DNA of 64,000 bases from Perognathus longimembris pacificus. Lineage: Eukaryota > Chordata > Mammalia > Rodentia > Heteromyidae. Below the pieces are notes generated by a model, which searched no databases, was not told where the DNA came from, and saw only the letters and a program-made list of their open reading frames with translations. The stretch is from positions 33,191,983 to 33,255,982 of the forward strand of contig NC_063174.1 in NCBI RefSeq assembly GCF_023159225.1. The letters run 5' to 3'. Positions 33,690 through 46,946 of the stretch are shown in pieces (position 1 is the stretch's first letter; each line of letters opens with the position of its first letter). The position numbers and the translations under genes were made by a program.

Positions 33690-34740
33690 AAAGCCTGGTT
33701 TCCAGGTGGAGCTGCGGCCTATCAAGCTCAGGGCCCTCATTTCAAATCTGAGTGCAAAAGGAATACCCGAAGCACTCCTCCCCTATCCGAGGAAGCGGTG
33801 TTAACCCGGCCCCTGCAGGGGCTAACGTGCCCGCTGACCCACGCGGCTCACCCTGACTACTACCCGAGGTGGGGGGCTGCTAACCCGAGCAGGATTTGAA
33901 CCTGGCCGGGTCCCCCAAAACACCCAACTCAGTCGGCCTCGGCCGGGCGCCAGCGGGGAACCGAGGGGGGGCGGCCTCATCGACTCCTGGAGCCTCGAGG
34001 AGGCACAGCCTGCCACAGCCCCAGATCCACACCGACCGGCTGAGGGGAGAGCTGAGGACCCTGCCGGTGTCCGGCCGACCCCAGGATCCGACTCCGCGCC
34101 GGGCGAGCAGCACCACACCCACAGAAGCACACAGACGCCGGGCTTCCGCATGGACTGGCCTCGCGAGCCAGAGAAAATTACTCTCGTGAGATCGCCCGCC
34201 CAGCCCCGCCCCGGATCTCCCACCCCCCCGCCCTGATTGGCTAAGGTCGAGGCGTGTTCCGGTTTTGGCGGACTCCGGCCACGAACTAAGGCACGCCCCG
34301 CTTGCGCTCTCTCCCAGCCAATCATTTCCTCAGCCAGTCATCACCCAGACCTTCGCGTTCTCTCTGCTCTCTTCCGCCTACGGCGGCCAGCCACAGCTCC
34401 TCCTCCACTACTATTACGCCCTCCTTGCTTCCCCACCCTAAGCCCTGAGGGGCTGCGCCTGCGCGGCTTGGGCAGTGCAGGCGCAGTAGCGTGGAGCCGC
34501 TGACCTGTGGATGTCGGGGCGGGGCACGAAGATAGCTGCGCGGCTCAAGTCGTACTGGGAATCCTGGAAGAAAATCCTGCGCGGGAAGGTAGTCGCCGCG
34601 TAAGCAGCGGACTTATTGCCAGTATGGGTCGGACCTTAGGCATGGTGCTCATGATCACACTTTGCCGAAGAAGGCACTCGCAAGGGAAGGGAGGGGGTTG
34701 GCCAGGCTGTCACCTCTGACCACCGGCGCCTAGGCCCCTG
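33690..34740. promoter_or_regulatory. Second CpG island, promoter of unknown transcript
   Basis: GC-rich, CpG-dense, repeat-free DNA between the ESR2 island and the 3' end of the Tex21-like gene. It contains two opposed CCAAT boxes (ATTGG 34236-34240, CCAAT 34318-34322), an NRF1-like TGCGCCTGCGC (34454-34464) and ETS-like CTTCCG sites, the usual make-up of a TATA-less housekeeping or bidirectional promoter. It could be a distal ESR2 promoter: minus-strand donor candidate CAGG|GTGAGC at 33852. It could also drive a plus-strand transcript (see the next entry). Confidence 0.7.
34511..34588 (+). other. Candidate short plus-strand first coding exon in CpG island
   Basis: An ATG at 34511 opens a 26-codon basic, amphipathic frame (starts MSGRGTKIAARLKSYWESW), followed directly by AAG|GTAGTC, a possible donor. 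If unspliced it stops at 30 codons. An AG acceptor with CTCCCTCACCTGACCAG before 34825 would continue the frame for 16 codons without a stop. The Kozak context is poor (T at -3) and I recognise no protein, so chance is quite possible. Confidence 0.2.
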
Positions 34741-35177
34741 AAGAAGAGTGCCAGGGGCATCATGCCCTCGATGGCCGCGCCCACTGGCTTCAGTCCTGGG
34801 GCAGCAAGCTCCCTCACCTGACCAGGAAATGCTAAAAGTAATTAGGGCTGCTGACACCCCACTGCTAAAACAGGGTACGTTTTTGCTCTAATTTTGAGGT
34901 AAAGAAAAATGCAAGTCCGGAGAAGAGCCAGTCCTTTATCAAGGGTTACAAGGTTGTTTTAGAGACAGCCCTTTGCTTTTCCCATCTTGTTAGTCTCAAC
35001 CACCTTGCTCAAAGGAACTCATTAAGTTCACCGGTTTGCTACCTTTTGGGTTCTGGCCCTAGAGCACTTTCTAGTTTGGCTCCTGAGAAAATCTAATATT
35101 CCAGTGACCTTTCCCACCCCAACCCCAGGAGGGTTTGAATGCTTAACTAATGGATCTGGTTGCCGCATTGCATTTTG

Positions 35178-35500
35178 GGACAATTAACCTCCAGAAAACT
35201 GGAAGTGGAGCTGTGGATTAAAGTGGTAGAGCACTAACCTTGAGCAAAAAAAGCTCAGGCCCAGCCAGCACCCAGGCCCTGAGTTCAATCCCCACGACCC
35301 ACAAAAAAGTTGCCCAAGCCAGTTGCCTGTGGCTTCAACCTTGTAATCCTAGTTACTTTGGAGGCTGTGATCAGAGGATTGCAGTTTATGTCAGACAGGT
35401 GGAAAAGTCCATGAGATTCTTACCTCCAAATTAACCACCAAAAAGCTGGAAATGGAGATATGGCTTAAAGGGTAAAGTGCCAGCCTTGAGCAAAATAGCA
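35178..35500 (+). mobile_element. Two SINE-A copies, the first lacking its head
   Basis: 35178-35305 linker and tail; 35310-35500 full head and shortened tail. They lie just past the Tex21-like poly(A) site. Confidence 0.75.
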
Positions 35501-35656
35501 CATGTTTCTGATTCATAACTTGCTTAAAATAGTTATTAAAGGTCATTATTGCATATTACAAGTACCAAATCCAGACTAGGGCAGAAATAACTGAATAGAA
35601 AGGAATTATTAGAAAAGTTAAACACCAAGGCTGATTTGTGAAAATTTTCAGTGCAT

Positions 35657-35662
35657 TTTATT
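35657..35662 (-). terminator. Poly(A) signal of the Tex21-like gene
   Basis: AATAAA on the minus strand, 75 nt past the stop codon, giving a 3'UTR of about 100 nt if cleavage falls near 35640. It is in unique sequence, not in a SINE or LINE tail. Confidence 0.7.
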
Positions 35663-35737
35663 TATAATGTAGTCATATTCAAGACACTGTAGCAATTATA
35701 TCTGCTAACTTGATAGCACTGAAAAGACAGAACTTCT

Positions 35738-35899
35738 TTACTGATTGTTTTGTGAAGTCTTACAATCGGAAGAAATCTTTGGTTTCTTAGATATTTCATA
35801 AACTTGTACAATGAGCTTTAGCTGATTAATGACTTCCTTGTCTGCTGTTTTCATGTTCAATCCCAGCATTTTCATAATAGTTTCTCGAAAGTCAATAAG
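35738..35899 (-). CDS. Tex21: Tex21-like last exon, residues 537-589 and stop
   Basis: Acceptor TTTTTTTATAG before 35899; only one frame is open. It encodes LIDFRETIMKMLGLNMKTAD, then KEVINQLKLIVQVYEISKKP and a polar tail ending in TAA at 35740-35738. The poly(A) signal follows 75 nt later. Confidence 0.75.
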   Translation of the reverse strand, partial: LIDFRETIMKMLGLNMKTADKEVINQLKLIVQVYEISKKPKISSDCKTSQNNQ

Positions 35900-37699
35900 C
35901 TATAAAAAAAAATGACAATCGTGATATGTCATTAGTTTGGGTCATCCATTTATTAAGTACAAGGAAATTGATACTAGAATTTTACTGTTATGAAATTTTC
36001 ATTCTTAGAATTCTTTTATGCCAGGACCAGGGCTTGAATTCAGGGCCTTACATTTTCACTTAAGGCTCCACCACTTAAGCCACATTTCCATCCCAGTTTT
36101 TTCTTTTTTCCTGTTTAATTGGAGATAAGAATCTCAAACTTTTCTGCCTGATCTGGCTTTGAACCATGATCCTCAGATCTCAGCTTCCTGAGCAGCTAGG
36201 ATTATAGATGTGATCCACCAGTGCCTGGCTAATACTGGGGTTTTGAACTCTGGGCCTTACATTTGCTAGACAAGTGCTTTATCACTTAAACCATGCTCCC
36301 AGTCCTTTTTGTTTTTAGTTATTTTTTTCTAGGTCTGGTGCTTTTGCCTGGGGCCAGCTGCTGACAACCATCTTCCTACCTCTGCCTCCTATATAGTTGG
36401 GATTAAATGCAGGAACCACCAAGTCTGGCTACTTCTTTCAGATAGTCTTGCTAACTCTCCCCCACCCACTAGCCTCAAGCTATAATGCTTCCATATCTGC
36501 TTCAAAAACAGTAAAGATTATATGTTTGAGCAATTGACCACTCAGAACATTTCTTTACTAAATACATTCTACATTCAAGTTCATTTTATCTTCCCTTTTC
36601 AGAAAGACAGTGTCTTTCTGTAATCCAAGCTTTCCTCAAACTTGTGATTCTCCTCCTCCTGCCTCAGCTTCCTGAATACTGAGACTGGATGCTAGGATGG
36701 TTTACAGGTATGTGCCACTATGCAGGACTCAAATGCTATCCTAAGAAAATGGCTTGCTTTATCTCAATAGTTCTTTAAATTTCCTTTGATTTTAATATTT
36801 TTCTTATGTTTTGTCAACTAAACCTAATTATAACACTGCTTATTATTTTCCAGCCACTAGGCAATTACCTTGTGTGTGTATACACAGCTGCACAAATGTG
36901 CATAGATGCACACGTGCGTGTACCAGTACTAGGGATTGAGCTCAGGACCTTGGCAAGGTCCCTTTGCTTTCTTGCTCAAGGCTGGAACCCTACCACTTGA
37001 GCCACAGATCACTTCTGGCTTTTTATTGCTGTTTAATTGGAGATAAGAGTCTGCGGAGCTATGATTATAGGAATGCCACTGGCACTTGGCCTTTTTTGTT
37101 GTTATTGTTGTTTTGTTTTAAATGGGGTATCACTCTGTTGCTAAGGCTCTTCAACTTCCAACTTCTGTTCTCAAATGATCTTCCTACCTCAGTCTCCCAA
37201 GATGCTGAGACTTTACATATAACACTAAGCCCAGTGGCTAGGACTTGTCTCTTTGAACTTTTGATTTGTTTTATGATAATAACTATCCATAGATACTTAT
37301 TAAAGTCATACTGATCAACTGGTGCTGGTGGCTCATGCTTACAATCCTAGCTACTCCAGAGGTTGAGCTCTGAGACTCAAGGTTCAAAACCAACCCAGGC
37401 AGAAAAGTCCAAGAGACTCTCATTTCCAATTAACCACCAAAAAGCTGGAAGTTGAGCTATGGTCCAAGTGGCAGAACACCAGCCTTTCATAAAAAAGTTA
37501 AGCAAGGGGGCTGGGAATATGACCTAATGGCAAGAGTGCTTGCCTCGTATACATGAAGCCCTGGGTTCGATTCCTCAGCACCACATATATAGAAAAGGCC
37601 AGAAGTGGTGCTGTGGCTCAAGTGGCAGAGTGTTAGCCTTGATCAAAAAGAAGCCAGGGACAGTGCTCAGGCCCTGAGTTCAAGCCCCAGGACTGGCGC

Positions 37700-37730
<31 letters not shown>

Positions 37731-40700
37731 AGGAAGAGCCAGGAGGCCCTGAACTCAAGCAGTATAGTCCTGGCACAATAAATAACATAAAGCATATGTA
37801 GAGAATATCTCAACCTTCAATTTGCATGGGAGTGGGGGAAATGAATATACTAAAGCTGCACAGGCAGCTCAAGGGGAGATTGCACCCCATACCTTCTGGT
37901 GTGGAACACAAACCACTTCAGCCCCAGGTAAAGACAGTTCACAAGTGGGGAAATACTGTGAACAGTCTGAGACCTGGCAGACTAGAATACTGGCAAGTGG
38001 AAAAGAAAGAGAGGTTTGGAAGCATAAACACCAGAAGTGGCAGTTCCTGAGGGCCAAGGTTTCTGAGGGGAGGTTGCAGAGTACTTGAGATTTGAGGTGT
38101 TCCTTAGAGGCCTGGTAGTAAGGGAAAAGGAAGTGGCAAACCCTGGGGATTAAGGGGGTAGAACACACTGGAGAGAATTGCAGAATCAGACATCACCTAG
38201 CCTTTCCCCCAAAAGAAAAGACTTTAGAAGCAGCCTTCACAAGAGGGCAGTATTGAGCTAAGAAACCTAGTAAGTAAACCCCAGCCTTCATTCACCTGAA
38301 GACTGAGGCAACTAAAAGGATTTCCTGCACTGCTGGGAAATGGTAGGAGAGGAAGGAAGGAGTGGGGAGGGAGAGGAAGAGGAAGGATGTAGAGTGAAAA
38401 CCTAAGAATGCTTAGAAGCACTGTCCTATTTTAGAATGTGACTGAAAATAACAACACATGAGTTTCTCAAAGCTTGTATTCTTTCTCTAAACCTTACCCT
38501 GCCGATTATTCAGAGGATATGCATACAAACCTAAGCTAAAGTAATATCTCATCCTCAGCCATTCATGGAGAAAAGCACTTGACCTACACTTGTCCAATAA
38601 AGCCCTTTTCTTGAGATTCTGTCTCCTGTCACAGAAACTATAAAACTCTACAGCTGTGAGTGTCTGTGGTTCCTGTTCTATGGAGAAAAACTAGCTCCCA
38701 GTCAGTCACACACAAGCTGTGGCATGTATGCCAAGAAGAAAAGGTAAGAAAGGTCCTTTGAGGGGCTAGGTGCCCTTCCAGAGGGTTTAACTCAGGTTGT
38801 GATAGGGTCCGTGCCGTGATCAAAGGAATGAGACTGACCCAATGCGAAAGTATATCAAAGTTTATTTCCCGTTAAGCATAGAGATCACTAACTGACTGGT
38901 CAAGGCCATCTCCATGGAGAGCAACCCCTCTCTGATCTCACAAGCTACTTTTAAAGCAAACAGCAAAGCTGCCATTGCCAACAGCTGCCCTTTGACACCA
39001 TTGGCTCACTCAAGGGAAATTCCAGCGTGGCTTTTCCTGATTGGCTATCAGGCTTTGATATTGGGAACTGGCCTCCATAACAGGAATTGACAGCAGGTGG
39101 TCACATAGCACTGATGCAGGGAGTAGAGCAAGTCACAAATGGGTTAAGCCATTTACAGAAGCAGAATTCTGCAATCAGGCTGACCCTAGTACCAACTTTA
39201 TTTTAAAAATTGCTACCATCTTCTACCATTACCACTAAGCAAGCTTGAGGAGGCTAAAACAATCCAATACTCAATCATAAGTAAACCAACCCAACAGTTA
39301 CCATGGCATTTCTTTACCTACGATTATGGTTATTTCCTAGCTATGACTATCATCATTTTTTACTGTCCATTACCATGGTTGCTACCTAGGTACTGAAGGG
39401 AACAAGGGCTCCCTATATTTTTAAATGTCAAACTACAAGAAACTAGTCTCTTGGGTAGAGGTAGAGCCTTCTAGCATGGAGTCATCATCAGGATTTAGAA
39501 GCTGTTATAATTTTAACACTAACGCTTACTATATTTAGTCACTCAGGTCCTTACAGTTGGATGCTATGAGTCAACAAATTCCCTAAAATTTTCAGTTAGA
39601 TCATCTAAGTTGAGATGGGTGTTTATCACTTCTGTTAATTTTAATAGCGTAATTAGAAAAAATACCTCTTGTTCTTGTCCTGATACTTCTTCAGGTGTGC
39701 TCTTAGCTGTGGAGAGCTTGGGAGCCTCCCCTTGCAGCATTTGAGGGGCGCTCTCTAAGTCTGATTTCAGCTCTTGCTCTGCAGAACCTAATGTCATTTT
39801 CAAATTGTCTGCTTTCATAGCTGGTTTCTCCTTTGTCATTTCAACTTTTGTTAAAGATTGTCTGAGCTTTTCAATTGTTTTGTCCTGTGACAGGGTAAAA
39901 GGTAGGTTAAAAAAAAAAAAGACTGATTTGATCACTTATAAATAACAGATATACCCTTTAATTCTGAAACGAGAAATAGATTGAAAATTTTAAATTCCCA
40001 CAATTTCTGAATTAAGGGCATTTTTGTACCATCATGCTCATTAATAGGCAACATTTTCTTAGCTTTTTTGTTGTTGTTGTTGGTTGCAAGGATTGAACTT
40101 GTGGCCTGGGCACTGTCCCTGAGCTCTTTTTGCTCAAAGCTAGAACTCTACCACTTTAAGCCACAGCGCCACTTATGGTTTTCTGGTGGTTAATTAGAGA
40201 TAAGATTCTCACAGATTTTCCTGCTAGGGCTGGCTCTCAGCCTCCTGAGTAGCTAGGATTATAGTAAGCCACCAGTGCCTGGCTTACTTAGCATTTTTGT
40301 GAACTTGATTTGTGATCTGTAGAGAATTTCACATACATTCTATCTTCTCAAAGATCTTACAATCTACATTAACCAAATACAGAAAGAAAACAGTTGGTTC
40401 TAAAGTAAAAGAAATATTGTTAAACTGGGATATTGTTAAATAATTTAGTGCATATTTGGTTGAAGGCACAACTCACTTTTAGTTTTGTTTTTACCAGTCC
40501 TGGGGCTTGAATTCAGGGCCTGGGCACTGTCCCTGAGCTTCTTTTGCTTAAGGCTAGCAATCTACCACTTGAGCCACAGTGCCACTTCTGGCTTTTTCCA
40601 TTTACATGGTGCTGAGGAATGGAACCCAGGGCTTCATGCATGCTAGGCAAGCACTCTACCACTAAGCCACATTCCCAGCCCCTCAACTCACTTTTGAAAT

Positions 40701-43700
40701 AAACAATCAAAGCCACAAGTTCCAAAGAATAATTTTTTTTTTAAAGACAAGACCTTTCTCTTTGTTCAGGTACTGGGGCTTGAACTCAGGGCCTCTTTCT
40801 GAGCTCTTAGCTTATTTGCTCAAGGTTGGCACTCTTACCTCTTGAGCCACACAGGTATACTCAGTTTGCAGAATCATTTTGGCTTTCTTTAAGCTCATGT
40901 AGAGCTAGATGCTAGTGGCTCATGCCTGTGGTCCTAGCTACTCAGGAGGCTAAGTTCTATAGATCCTGGTTCAAAGCTAGACAAGGAAAGAAAAGCATGA
41001 CACTATTTTTTCTTTCTTTCCTTTTTTGCTCATCCTGGGACTTGAACTCCAACCCTAGGCACTGTCCCTGAGTGTCTTTTGCTCTAAGGCTAGCACTCTA
41101 CCACTCCTGGCCTTTTCTGTGTATGTGGTACTGAGGATTCAAACCCAGGGCTTCATGCATGCTAGGCAAGCACTCTACCACTAAGCCACACACACTCTCA
41201 GCCCAAAAGCTTAACACTCTTATCTCCAATTAATCAAAAAAAGGCTGGAAGTGGATCTGTGGCTCAAGTGATAGAGCTCTAGTCCTGAGCAAAAAAGCTC
41301 ACGGACAGCCACCAGGCCCTTGTGTTCAAACTTCAGGACCAGCATACACACACACAAAAAGTTCATGTACAGCTGGACTTCAGAGGAGGCTCAAGCCTAT
41401 ATAATCTTAGCTGCTTCAGGAGTCTGCAATCTGGCCCAACGCCAACCTTGGGCAGGAACTCTATGAGATGCCTAGCTCCAGTTAACCACCAAAAAGCTGA
41501 AAGATCTGTAGCTCAAGTGGCAGAGCACTAAACTTGACCAGAAAGAGCTAAGCAATAGTATCCAGTTCCTGAGTTAAGCAATAGTATCCAGTTCCTGAGT
41601 TCTAGCCCTAGTACCCACACCAAATATATACATACATACATTTTATAGATGTGGCTAAACTAGGAATGGGCCAAAGCTTAAGTTGATTTTGTAAGTCTTA
41701 TTTCTTTTACTTACTTTAAGGACATTTACTCTTGTCAGTTGAGTTTTCATATTTTTATTTGACAATTTCAAATCACTGAGCTGTTTCTGAAGTTTCTGAA
41801 TTTTCTCCTCCATTCTTGGCACTGTATCGGTCTGCAAATTCTGACGAATATCCAATAACATCTCTAACTCCTTAAACTTCTTGTGTTCATTTATCTGTGA
41901 ATTTTGAGTCTTGGGATTTTCCTTTATAGAAATTAAAAGTATTGGAAAGAAAAGTGCTTTAAGTTGTTGTTCTATACCAGCATAGTACCACATCTATTCT
42001 AATGAAGTGCAGGTTTAATAATTACATAAGTAGAATATTTTTACCAAAAGGCTGGGAATATGGCCTAGTGGCAAGAGTGCTTGCCTTGTATACATGAAAC
42101 CCTGGGTTCCAATCCTCAGCACCACATATATAGAAAAGACCAGAAGTGGCGCTGTGGCTCAAGTGGCAGAGTGCTAGCCTTGAGAAAAAAAAAAAAAAAG
42201 CCAGGGACAGTGCTCAGGCCCTGAGTTCAAGCCCCAGGACTGGCAAAAAATATATATGTATATATTTACCATAAATAAATATTAAATAAAAATATGGCAA
42301 AAGCTACAAATCAGTGCTACCACAGGCATAATTAGACATTTTTATAAATACTAAGTAGCATCAATTATTTAATCTTTTCTACAAGGTATAAGGAAATAAG
42401 GATTTTTGAACGCAGGTGTTCTTTAGACTATTATTCATTACATGCAACAGGCAATTTTAATGTCAAAAAAGAATAAATTTTGTATGCTAAAATAAGCATT
42501 CACTAGAGATTATATCAAAAATATATTATGAGAAAATAGCAGAAAAGCTCAGGAGCAGTGCTCAAGCTCTGAGTTCAAGCTCCAAGACTGGGGGTTAGAA
42601 AAAAAACAAACATAACAACAATAACAACAAAAAAACAACTACTCAAAAAGGGGGTGACACTGTCCAAAAGAAATGAACTCATTACCTGACTTAAGTAGCT
42701 GTAACCCCCCCCCCATGCATCATCTTTATAACAACAATTTTTAAAAAACAAATTGAACTTTAAAAAAAAAAAAACAACACACGCCAGAAAGGTACTGACT
42801 CTAGGAAAAAACAAAATGTAATGCAAGAAAGAAAATACAACAATCATTGTACTTTATGCTCTTATAAACATTTAATGTCATCGTGAAGTAAATGTTGATT
42901 ATGGATTTCACTGAGAAAGATAGATAACTGTACTGGGAAGATTAAAGTAGAGATGAGCAGGAAAGTGATACTGAACAGGAAATGAAGAGGTAATATGTAG
43001 AATTAAGCCTAATTCCACTTACAACTTTACCTGAAGGAGACATACCCACTGAGTAGAAGCCTAGTTTAGGACCTTAGGGAAAGAGAAGTGGGAGAGGAAC
43101 AAAACCGAATGAATGTTTCATTTGCCCACTCTACCAAATCTCAAACAATGAAATTAATCTAACACATTTAATGCCATGGATAGTGAAATGAGTGTCTCCT
43201 GAAGATATGGTATTGCAACCTACACATTTCATCACACTTTGGGGGGGGGGAGGTGACTTCTTCCTCCTCAATGCAGGAAAGCAAGGAAAGAGTATATAAA
43301 AGTTTATACGGTAATCACTCAGGAATATCATTAATGATCTCATTGTTGGGGTCAGACTGCCTGAAATTCAACCACTGCAGAGCCATTCCTCTCAGTTCAT
43401 TTTCTAATCTTCTAAAAGTGCATTAAGATATCTCTTAGCCTCAGCACTTAGTAGTCTGAAGCAGGAAAATTTAAAGTTTGAAGCTAGTCTGAGCTATATT
43501 ACCAAATCATCTCTTAAAAGCAAAACCAGGGGACTAAAATGTGGCTAAAGGTAGAGTGCTTGCCTAGCATGCATAAAGCCCTGGGTTTGATTACTCAGTA
43601 CCACATAAACAGACAAAGCCGGAAGTGGCGCTGTGGCTCAAGCAATGGAGTGCTGTGCTTGAGCAAAAGAAGATCAGGGACAGTGCTCAGACCCTGAGTT

Positions 43701-45184
43701 CAAGCCCAGGACTGACAAAACAAAAAAACTACCAATCTATGAAAAAGAAGATCTATATTAACAGATGTTCTCCTAATATAAAATATGCAAAAAAAAATGT
43801 AATACTGGAGATCCAGAAAGAATGAGAGTTTTGGGAAAATAAAAAACACAGGTTCTGTAGCAAATCCTTTCTATTATCAAGAAAAACACAAACAGTATAA
43901 ACAGCATAAGCATAAAATCATTCTTAAAGAAATTCCTACACTTGAGGAAATTCTTGCTTTCTTCCCATCCAAGTCTAAGTTCCCTTGAGAAAAGTCGTTG
44001 CCAGGCATGTTTCCTTCCTGATATTGCAAGGGCCTTTTGTTATCTTTATCATTTTCTTCCATTGCTGGGGATTGCTCAGCTGATTGTTCATAAAGATGCT
44101 GCAGCTGTTCTACACGTTTACTGAGCATCTGAATTTCACGCTGCAGGTCTTCCGTCCTCTGTAAGAAAAAGTACAAAAGCTTCCTGATGCACTATGCTTT
44201 CTCCATCATTTCACCACTGCCTATTTATACCGACATTGTGCTGACAATAAGTTACTGAACAGGTGAGAAGGGAAAACTTCTAAGAGATCTAACATTTTTA
44301 TTAGATTCAGACATTGGTGGCTCGTGCCTATAATTCTAGCTATTCAGGAAGGCTGAGATCTGAGGATTATGATTGAAACCCAGTCTGAGGAAGAAAGCCA
44401 ATGACTTTTTTTTCCTATCAACTGGCAAAAAGCCAGAAGTGGAAGTATGGTTCAAGTGGTATAGTGCCAGCCTTGAGGGAAAAAGCTAAGGGACAGTGCC
44501 CTGGCCCTGGGTAGAAGCCCTAGTCTGGGTCAATTAAAAAAGAAAAAGAAGGGCTGGGAATGTGGCTTAGTGGTAGAGTGCTTGCCTAGCATGTATAAAG
44601 CCCTGAGTTTGATTCCTTAGTACCACATACACAGGAAAAGCAGGAAGAGGTGTTGTGGCTCAATGGTAGAGTGCTAGCCTTGAGCAAATCTCAGGGATAC
44701 TGCCCAGGCCCCGAATTCAAGCCCCAGAACTGTCAAAATACAAAAATAAAATAAAAATAAAAGAAATAGAAAGCTTCCATATACAAGAATAAGATATTTT
44801 AGTATAGAGAATTTTTCTTTTTTGCCAGTCCTGGGGCTTGGGACTCAGGGCCTGAGCACTTTCCCTGAGCTTCTTTTTGCTCAAGGCTAGCACTCTGCCA
44901 CTTGAGCCACAGAGCCACTTCTGGCCTTTTGTGTTTATGTGGTGCTGAGGAATTGAACCCAGGGCTTCATGCATACTAGGCAAACACTCTACTGCTAAGC
45001 CACATGCCCAGCCCCCAAGAATTGTTTTTCTTTTAACATTCAGATAAAACCTAGGGCCTTGGACATGCTAGACAAACACTTTACTCCTAAGCCCTCCTAA
45101 GCTACATCCTGAGCCCTGACAATTTGTTTGCTGCATTGCTGCATTCAATGATTTGACCAGTATTGGGTCATTATGAAAACCTTC

Positions 45185-45231
<47 letters not shown>

Positions 45232-46904
45232 GGAGATAGTGAGTAGTTTGAGACAGAGTCTCATTACATAGTCCAGGCTGGCTAGAACTTTCCAATGCTG
45301 GAATTCTAGGCATATGTTTCAACACAGCAAATATTTTAACTTAATATTTATGGAATTATTCCCAAAAGAATTTATCATTTATCAAGTATTAACATATTTA
45401 ATCCTTGCTTCTATGCTGTGAGGTAGTAACCACACCCCTTCACTTCATTTTACAAATGAAACAGGCACAAGAGAACGTGAGTAGCCTGTCCAAGAGCACA
45501 CAGCTGCAAATCATAGAACTGGAGTTCATTCGTGGAAGGGCTCCCCGCTGTACCTCCTCCAATGTGGTAAAGTCAACTTACCTATTTTCTTCCATCATTG
45601 TACTAATAAAAGGATAACCAAAATTGCAATTCAGAACCACCAAGTTTACTGAGCTGGCACTTCTCAAAAGAATCACATTGGGGGATTAGGAATGTGGCTT
45701 AGTGTAGAGTGCTTGCCTAGAATGCATGAAGCCCTGGGTTCAATTCCTCAGTACCACATAAACAGAAAAAGCTGGAAGAGATGCTGTGGCTCAAGTAGTA
45801 GAGTGCTAGCCTTGATCAAAGAAGCTCAGGGACAGGGCTGGGAATATGGCCTAGTGGCAAGAGTGCTTGCCTCCTATACATGAGGCCCTGGGTTCAATTC
45901 CCCAGCACCACATATACAGAAAATGGCCAGAAGTGGCGCTGTGGCTCAAGTGGTAGAGTGCTAGCCTTGAGCAAAAAGAAGCCAGGGACAGTGTTCAGGC
46001 CCTGAGTCCAAGCCCAGGACTGGCCAAAAAAAAAAAAAAAAGAAGCTCAGGGACAGTGCCCAGGCTCTGAGGTCAAGTCCAGAACTGGCCAAAAAAAATC
46101 AAATTGGAAAGAAAACTCATAAGTACACTTACAGATTTCCATGACTGCTCACTTGCACCAATTTCCTGGATCCTTTCTTTCACAGCTTCTTCTGTGGCTG
46201 GTATTGGGCCAATGCTGTCACTCAGGAGAGTGGACAACTGGTCGAGGAAATTCTGATGCTGAGATTGCACAGTTTTCGTTGCCCAGGTCCAGGAATGTGG
46301 AGGTCTGTCTAACTCACATGATTGTTTTTCCTCATGCAGCAAATCCTGTGCACATGTATCCCAAATTTTCTGTACATCATTTAGTCCATCAGAGTAAAAA
46401 TTGTTGTTGCTCTCAACAGTGGTAGCCACAGTGGCTTCACCCATATCCTAAATATGCCAAAACACAGATTAAACTTTGTGTGTGTGTGTGTATGTGTGTG
46501 TGTGCACACATACATGTACGTTTTGGAGTACATGAGTTCATTTAGTGCCTGACACTTGCTAATCAGGTGCCTTACCTCTAGAGCATCTACTATTCCAACT
46601 TCCACTCCTACTTGAAACAATACAGGCGACATCTACTTTCCTTGTTTTGACCTAAATAATACAGCAATAGCACAAAACTTCAGGAGAAAGGACCCTCAGG
46701 AAGAAGAAAGAATGAAGCTGATAGAGATGTGAGGAGCAAGGTGCCAAGCCAAACCCTGGCAGGAAAAGTCCATGAGACTCTTATCTTCAATTAAACAGAA
46801 AAAAAAAATGTCAGGAATAGAACTGCAGCACCAGCCCTAAGCAGGAAAAGCTAAGGCATAGTACCCAGGCCCTGAGTTCAAGCCCTGTACCTGTGTGCAC
46901 ATGT

Positions 46905-46946
<42 letters not shown>

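Noticed and set aside
33885..33905. tRNA B-box GGTTCAAATCC on the minus strand in the second CpG island
   Set aside because: No matching A-box, anticodon arm or acceptor pairing could be drawn; the T-stem has a C-C mismatch.
37690..37730. Regularly spaced repeats as a CRISPR array
   Set aside because: Repeats in this window are dispersed SINEs and microsatellites; no short palindromic repeats with unique spacers.
45405..45617. 70-codon plus-strand frame
   Set aside because: It reads through an antisense MIR element.
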